From the NCBI RefSeq assembly GCF_023243045.1, contig NZ_JALKFX010000010.1, positions 32,008 through 96,007 on the forward strand: a DNA stretch of 64,000 bases. Direction: 5' to 3'. Position numbers and translations under genes: made by a program. The notes below the pieces were generated by a model that was given only the letters and a program-made list of their open reading frames with translations, did not search any database and was not told the origin of the DNA. Source of the stretch: Frankia sp. AgB32. GTDB taxonomy: Bacteria > Actinomycetota > Actinomycetes > Frankiales > Frankiaceae. The first letter of the stretch is position 1, and every line of letters starts with the position of its first letter. This document shows, piece by piece, positions 59,776 through 64,000 of the stretch.

Positions 59776-61635
59776 ATGCCCGAATACCCACCGATCGCCG
59801 ATCACGGTCTCGTCGGTGACCTGCAGACCGCGGCGCTGGTCTCGGCCGGCGGAACCATCGACTGGTGGTGCACCCCGCGGTTCGACTCCCCCAGCGTGTT
59901 CGCGTCGCTGCTCGACAGCGACCGCGGCGGGCACTGCCGCCTCGCCGCCGACGTGGGCGAGGCGGACGGCGCGATCGTCCGCCAGCTCTACCTGTCCGAC
60001 ACCGCCGTGCTCATCACCCGGTTCATGGCGCCGGGCGGGGTCGGCGAGGTCGTCGACTTCATGGAGCCCGACCCGTCGCCGACCCCGTCCGCGCGCCACC
60101 GGTTGATCCGCATCGCCCGGGTCGTGCGCGGCCGGCTGCCGTTCGAGCTGCTGTGCCGGCCCCGGTTCGACTACGGCCGCGCCGACCACAGCCTGCGCCA
60201 CCTCGACGACGGCTCGGTGGTGTTCCACAGCGCGGACGCGGACCTGCACGTGCAGACCTCCGGCCCGATCAGGTTGCATCCGGACGGCGACGACGTCTCG
60301 GCCCGCTTCACCCTCGACGCCGGCGAGGTCGCCGCGGTCGTCCTCACGTCCGACTCCGGTGACAGGGCAAGCCGCGGTGAGGCCGCCGGCCGCCCGCCGG
60401 TCACGGCGGAGTCGGTCAGCGCTGCGTTCGACGCCTGCCGCGCCTTCTGGCTGACCTGGCTGCGGGCCTCCCGCTACCGGGGCCGGTGGCACGACATGGT
60501 CACCCGCTCGGCGATCACCCTGAAGCTGCTCACCTACGCTCCCACCGGGGCGCCGATCGCCGCCGCCACGATGGGCCTGCCCGAGCAGATCGGGGGCGAG
60601 CGCAACTGGGACTACCGCTACACCTGGGTCCGCGACGGCTCCCTGTCCGTCCACGCGCTGACCGCCCTCGGTTTCACCCGCGAGGCGGACGCCTTCCGGC
60701 GCTGGCTGCGCGCCCGCCTCGACGCGGGCGGCACCGTCTCCGGCGAGCCGTTGCAGATCATGTACCGCGTCGACGGGGAACCGCACCTGTCCGAGGAGAT
60801 CCTCGACCATCTGGAGGGCTACCGCCGCTCCGCCCCGGTCCGCGCCGGCAACGCCGCCGCCGACCAGATCCAGCTCGACATCTACGGTGAGGCCGCCTAC
60901 GCCCTCGCCGAGTCCCCGGACATCGGCGGCGTGCGCGGTTGGACCGCCTTCGCCGGCGTGATCGACTGGCTCACCGAGAACTGGGACCGCCCGGACGAGG
61001 GCATCTGGGAGACCCGCGGCGGCCGGCAGAACTACACCTACAGCCGACTGATGACCTGGGTGGCGCTGGACCGGGCGGAACGGCTCGCGCGCAGGCACTC
61101 CCGCCCCGCCGACCTCGGCCGCTGGCAGACGACCCGCGACGCCGTGTTCCGCCAGATCCTCGACCGCGGGTGGAGCGCGAAGCGCCACGCGTTCATCCAG
61201 CACTACGACACCGACGTCCTCGATGCCTCCCTGCTGCTCATGCCCCGCGTCGGTTTCCTCACCCCGACCGACCCGGACTGGCTGAGCACCCTCGACGCGA
61301 TGAACGACGAACTCGTCAGCGACAACCTGGTCTACCGCTACGACCCGGCCGCCTCCCCCGACGGCCTGCGCGGCAGCGAGGGCACCTTCAACCTGTGCAC
61401 GTTCCTGCACGTGCAGGCCCTGGCCCGCGCCGGCCGGCTCGACCAGGCCCGATACTCGTTCGACAAGATGCTCACCTACGCCAACCACGTGGGGCTGTTC
61501 GCCGAGGAGATCGGCCCCTCCGGCGAGCAGCTCGGGAACTTCCCGCAGGCGTTCACCCACCTCGCGCTCATCGACGCCGCCCTCGCCCTCGACGAGGAGC
61601 TCGACCGCGCCGAGGCGCCGCAGCGGGTCGCCTGA
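59776..61635 (+). CDS. Glycoside hydrolase family 15 protein (glucoamylase/trehalase-like)
   Basis: 619 residues from ATG 59776 (GGAGG 7 nt upstream). N-terminal beta-sandwich: YPPIADHGLVGDLQTAALVS, GGTIDWWCTPRFDSPSVFAS. The (alpha/alpha)6 barrel carries QIGGERNWDYRYTWVRDGSL, DEGIWETRGGRQNYTYSRLM and SEGTFNLCTFLHVQAL, where Glu residues of the catalytic pair are expected. No signal peptide, so cytoplasmic. Actinobacterial GH15 enzymes of this length are often trehalases. The MFS gene starts 1 nt after its stop. Confidence 0.9.
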   Translation: MPEYPPIADHGLVGDLQTAALVSAGGTIDWWCTPRFDSPSVFASLLDSDRGGHCRLAADVGEADGAIVRQLYLSDTAVLITRFMAPGGVGEVVDFMEPDPSPTPSARHRLIRIARVVRGRLPFELLCRPRFDYGRADHSLRHLDDGSVVFHSADADLHVQTSGPIRLHPDGDDVSARFTLDAGEVAAVVLTSDSGDRASRGEAAGRPPVTAESVSAAFDACRAFWLTWLRASRYRGRWHDMVTRSAITLKLLTYAPTGAPIAAATMGLPEQIGGERNWDYRYTWVRDGSLSVHALTALGFTREADAFRRWLRARLDAGGTVSGEPLQIMYRVDGEPHLSEEILDHLEGYRRSAPVRAGNAAADQIQLDIYGEAAYALAESPDIGGVRGWTAFAGVIDWLTENWDRPDEGIWETRGGRQNYTYSRLMTWVALDRAERLARRHSRPADLGRWQTTRDAVFRQILDRGWSAKRHAFIQHYDTDVLDASLLLMPRVGFLTPTDPDWLSTLDAMNDELVSDNLVYRYDPAASPDGLRGSEGTFNLCTFLHVQALARAGRLDQARYSFDKMLTYANHVGLFAEEIGPSGEQLGNFPQAFTHLALIDAALALDEELDRAEAPQRVA

Positions 61636-61636
61636 G

Positions 61637-63043
61637 ATGGCCGAGCGGACCGCGGCGCCGCGCGTCGCCGCCCGGCCGGTGGCCGCGGGCCGCCGCGTGC
61701 TGGCACCGCTCGCGCTGGCGCAGTTCATCTGCAGCTTCGCCGGGTCGAACATGAACGTGATGATCAACGACATCAGTGCCGACCTGAACACGACCGTGCA
61801 GGGCGTGCAGCTCGTCATCACCCTGTTCCTGCTGGTCATGGCCGCGCTGATGATCCCCGGCGGCCGGCTGACCGACATCGTCGGCCGCCAGTGGTGCCTG
61901 CGCACCGGGCTCATGATTTTCGGGGCGGGCGCGGTGATCAGCGCCGTCGCGCCGAGCCTGGGCGTGCTGATCCTCGGCAACTCGATTCTGGAGGGCGTCG
62001 GCACCGCGCTGCTGATCCCGTCCGTCTACATCCTCACCACCCTGCTGTTCACCGAGACCGCCGCCCGCGCCCGCGCCTTCGGCATGATCATGGCTGCCGG
62101 CGGGGTCGGCGCGGCCGCCGGTCCGCTGCTCGGCGGCCTGATCACCTCCGCGTGGAGCTGGCGGGCGGCGTTCGCCTTCCAGGCCCTGATCGTCGCACTC
62201 GTCCTCGTGCTCAGCCGGTCCGTGACCGACCCGCTGCCGGCGGACCCGCAGCGCCCCTTCGACGTCGTGGGCGCCGTCCAGTCCGCGGCCGGCCTCACCC
62301 TGGTCGTCATGGGTGTGCTCGCCGCCAGCCACAGCCTGACACTCACCGTCGCGCTGCTGGTCGCCGGCGTGCTCGTCCTCGCCTGGTTCCTGCACCGGGC
62401 CCGGGTTGAGGAGGCGGCCGGCCGGGAACCGCTGCTGTCCATCAGCCTGTTCCACAGCCGCGTCGCGAACCTGGGCATGATCACCCAAAACCTGCAGTGG
62501 CTGGTGCTCATGGGCACCTCGTTCACCGTCGCCGCGTACCTGCAGGTCGTCCGCGGCTACGACGCCATCGAGACGGGGCTGATCTTCACGTCCGCCACCG
62601 TCGGCATGCTCGCCACGTCGCTGGCCGCCGCCCGGTTCGCCCGGCGGCACCCCCCGCGGACGCTGATCATGACCGGTTTCGGGCTGACCGCTGCCGGCAC
62701 GGTCATCCTGATCGCCCTCGGCGGCACGTTCTCGAACCCGTGGGCGTCCGCGCCCGGGCTGCTGACCAGCGGTATCGGCATCGGCATGATGCTGACGCCG
62801 TCGGTGACCGTCGTGCAGTCGGCGTTCCCCGAGCAGCGCCAGGGCGAGATCTCCGGGCTTTCCCGCAGTGTGTCGAACCTCGGCTCGTCCCTCGGCACCG
62901 CCATCGCCGGCACCATCCTCGTCGCCGGCCTGACCACGCACGCCTACGCCGCCGCCCTGGTCACCCTCGTGGTCCTCGCCGTCGCCGGCCTCGCCTGCGC
63001 CGCCCTGCTACCTCGGCCGGAACATGCATCCACGACACCCTGA
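61637..63043 (+). CDS. MFS drug/metabolite exporter, DHA2 type
   Basis: 468 residues from ATG 61637. About 14 membrane helices, with MIPGGRLTDIVGRQWCLRTG (motif A), GGVGAAAGPLLGGLITSAWS WRAAF (motif C and following) and SGLSRSVSNLGSSLGTAIAG. The DHA2 family exports drugs and small metabolites by proton antiport. It is in one operon with the GH15 and YihY genes and overlaps the latter by 20 nt. Confidence 0.9.
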   Translation: MAERTAAPRVAARPVAAGRRVLAPLALAQFICSFAGSNMNVMINDISADLNTTVQGVQLVITLFLLVMAALMIPGGRLTDIVGRQWCLRTGLMIFGAGAVISAVAPSLGVLILGNSILEGVGTALLIPSVYILTTLLFTETAARARAFGMIMAAGGVGAAAGPLLGGLITSAWSWRAAFAFQALIVALVLVLSRSVTDPLPADPQRPFDVVGAVQSAAGLTLVVMGVLAASHSLTLTVALLVAGVLVLAWFLHRARVEEAAGREPLLSISLFHSRVANLGMITQNLQWLVLMGTSFTVAAYLQVVRGYDAIETGLIFTSATVGMLATSLAAARFARRHPPRTLIMTGFGLTAAGTVILIALGGTFSNPWASAPGLLTSGIGIGMMLTPSVTVVQSAFPEQRQGEISGLSRSVSNLGSSLGTAIAGTILVAGLTTHAYAAALVTLVVLAVAGLACAALLPRPEHASTTP

Positions 63044-63917
63044 CAGCACGCGGCACCCGCCGACCGCGCCCCGCCGCGCCGCCGCAGGCGTGTGGGGCCG
63101 GACGCAGGACCTGCGGGCGAAAGCACAGCGCAGGTGGCAGGGCTCCTCGGCGGAGGACCTCGCCCGTCAGCTCCGTGCCGGCGACCTGATCAACGGCGCG
63201 ATGGTCCTCGCCGCCCTCATCCTGATGATGTTCTTTCCGTTCCTCATCACCCTGGCCGCGGTCTCCCCGCTGCGCCCCGGCGGCGCCGCGGAGATCATCG
63301 TCAGGCGGATGGGGCTCGACCACGACGCGGCGCTGGCCGTGCAGCGGCTGCTCACCCCGCACGGCGGTGGCGGCGCCACCCAGGCCGGTTGGACCGTCGT
63401 CGGCGCGACCTGGCTCTGCCTCGGCGGGCTGAGCCTCGCCGGCTCGGTGCAGGCGATCTACCAGCGGGCCTACCGGCTGCCGTCCGCGGGAATGCGCGGG
63501 GTGCCCGCGCAGCTCGTCTGGCTCGCCGGCCTCATCGTCTTCCTCGCCGGCACCACCGCCATCGGCGCGGTCCTCACCGGCACCGTCGCCGGCCAGATCT
63601 ACGTTGCCCTGATCGTCACCGCCGCGCTCGCCCTGTTCCTCTGGGCCGGAACCTGGATCCTGCTGCGCGGCCGCGTCCGCGGGCGGGAGCTGCTGCCCTG
63701 CGCGGTGTTCACCACGATCGGCCTGACCGGCCTCGGCGTGTGCAGCCGGCTGCTGTTCTCCCAGTCGATCGTCGACAACGAACGCAACTACGGCGAGATC
63801 GGCGTCGTGTTCACCCTGCTGTCCTGGCTCATCGGCCTCGGCGTCGTCCTCACCGGCGGCGCCATCGTCGGCGTCTGGTACCGCGCGCGCCACCCGTCCA
63901 CGCGGGCGCCATCGTGA
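63024..63917 (+). CDS. YihY/BrkB-family inner-membrane protein
   Basis: 297 residues from ATG 63024, inside the end of the MFS gene. About six membrane helices: INGAMVLAALILMMFFPFLI, LSLAGSVQAIYQRAYRLPSA, VWLAGLIVFLAGTTAIGAVL, and a late IGVVFTLLSWLIGLGVVLTG. The family was once called RNase BN, but it is an integral membrane protein of unknown role. Short cytosolic Arg-rich N-terminus. Confidence 0.88.
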   Translation: MHPRHPDSTRHPPTAPRRAAAGVWGRTQDLRAKAQRRWQGSSAEDLARQLRAGDLINGAMVLAALILMMFFPFLITLAAVSPLRPGGAAEIIVRRMGLDHDAALAVQRLLTPHGGGGATQAGWTVVGATWLCLGGLSLAGSVQAIYQRAYRLPSAGMRGVPAQLVWLAGLIVFLAGTTAIGAVLTGTVAGQIYVALIVTAALALFLWAGTWILLRGRVRGRELLPCAVFTTIGLTGLGVCSRLLFSQSIVDNERNYGEIGVVFTLLSWLIGLGVVLTGGAIVGVWYRARHPSTRAPS

Positions 63918-63924
63918 TATCCCT

Positions 63925-64000
63925 GTTCCGCGGCGCACCAAGATCCGAGTGTTCCGCGGCGCACCAAGATCCGAGTGTTCCGCGGCGCACCAAGATCCGA
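63925..64000. repeat. 26-bp tandem repeat, at least three units, cut by window edge
   Basis: Units begin at 63925, 63951 and 63977; each opens GTTCCGCGGCGCACC and ends AAGATCCGAGT. All visible bases are identical between units, and no spacers occur. It starts 7 nt after the YihY stop and contains the same CCGCGGCGCAC core as the single motifs. Confidence 0.92.

Noticed and set aside
63925..64000. CRISPR array
   Set aside because: The units are directly adjacent with no spacers, so it is a simple tandem repeat.
1..64000. tRNA, rRNA or riboswitch genes
   Set aside because: I looked for tRNA-like cloverleaf ends and conserved rRNA words and saw none that I could defend by eye; a covariance-model scan would decide.

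Overview
The window is very GC-rich with strong G/C bias at third codon positions. It carries F420/LLM-type flavin oxidoreductases, PPOX-fold proteins, a wax-ester/diacylglycerol acyltransferase homologue, a nitrate reductase fused to a CysJ-like flavoprotein and an NnaR-type regulator. This points to a filamentous actinobacterium. The TPR, WD40 and pentapeptide proteins, gene relics and low-complexity coding ends recall Frankia, but that genus call is inference.

Layout. 0-2 kb: the start of an FAD oxidoreductase gene and an alpha-oxoamine synthase, translationally coupled on the minus strand. 2.2-3.6 kb: an IS630-like element whose transposase has altered catalytic positions. 3.8-16.4 kb: scattered housekeeping and accessory genes (two LLM oxidoreductases, lipoprotein plus methyltransferase, MFS porter, WS/DGAT-like protein, MarR, dihydrolipoamide dehydrogenase). 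16.4-20 kb: a relic zone with a VapBC-type toxin-antitoxin pair, an 86-bp copy of part of lpd, a frameshifted WD40 C-terminus, a Zn-ribbon/OB protein and an orphan C-terminal dehydrogenase fragment. 20-25 kb: MerR-like, Clp-N, HEAT, deaminase, PPOX, cyclotransferase-like and class-II glutamine amidotransferase genes.

25.4-37.3 kb is an assimilatory nitrate cluster: nirB-nirD-nnaR, a decayed sensor/membrane gene, narK, and a single 1450-residue protein joining a molybdopterin nitrate reductase to flavodoxin and FAD/NADPH domains. NarK imports nitrate, the fusion reduces it to nitrite, NirBD makes ammonium, and NnaR probably activates the set. 37-47 kb holds a Rieske lipoprotein, a SWIM protein coupled to an SNF2 helicase, a 2-oxoadipate dioxygenase-like/ALDH7 pair (lysine catabolism) and a FAH-family gene.

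The most interesting part is 47.3-59.3 kb. A 1954-residue protein has the order TIR, degenerate calcineurin-like phosphoesterase, NACHT, pentapeptide repeats and 15 WD40 repeats. It is followed 9 nt later by an ArsB/SLC13-like transporter and then a 2H phosphoesterase. Facing it is a tightly packed minus-strand operon: methyltransferase, perfect-box NUDIX hydrolase, nucleoside-deoxyribosyltransferase/TIR-like plus Macro fusion, cupin-like protein and second methyltransferase. TIR, Macro, NUDIX and 2H families all act on NAD+, ADP-ribose or its cyclic phosphates. I infer an NLR-type conflict module beside an ADP-ribose-type nucleotide processing operon.

59.3-64 kb: aldo/keto reductase and TetR relics, a GH15 glycosidase, a DHA2-type MFS transporter and a YihY-family membrane protein in one operon, then a 26-bp tandem repeat running off the right edge.
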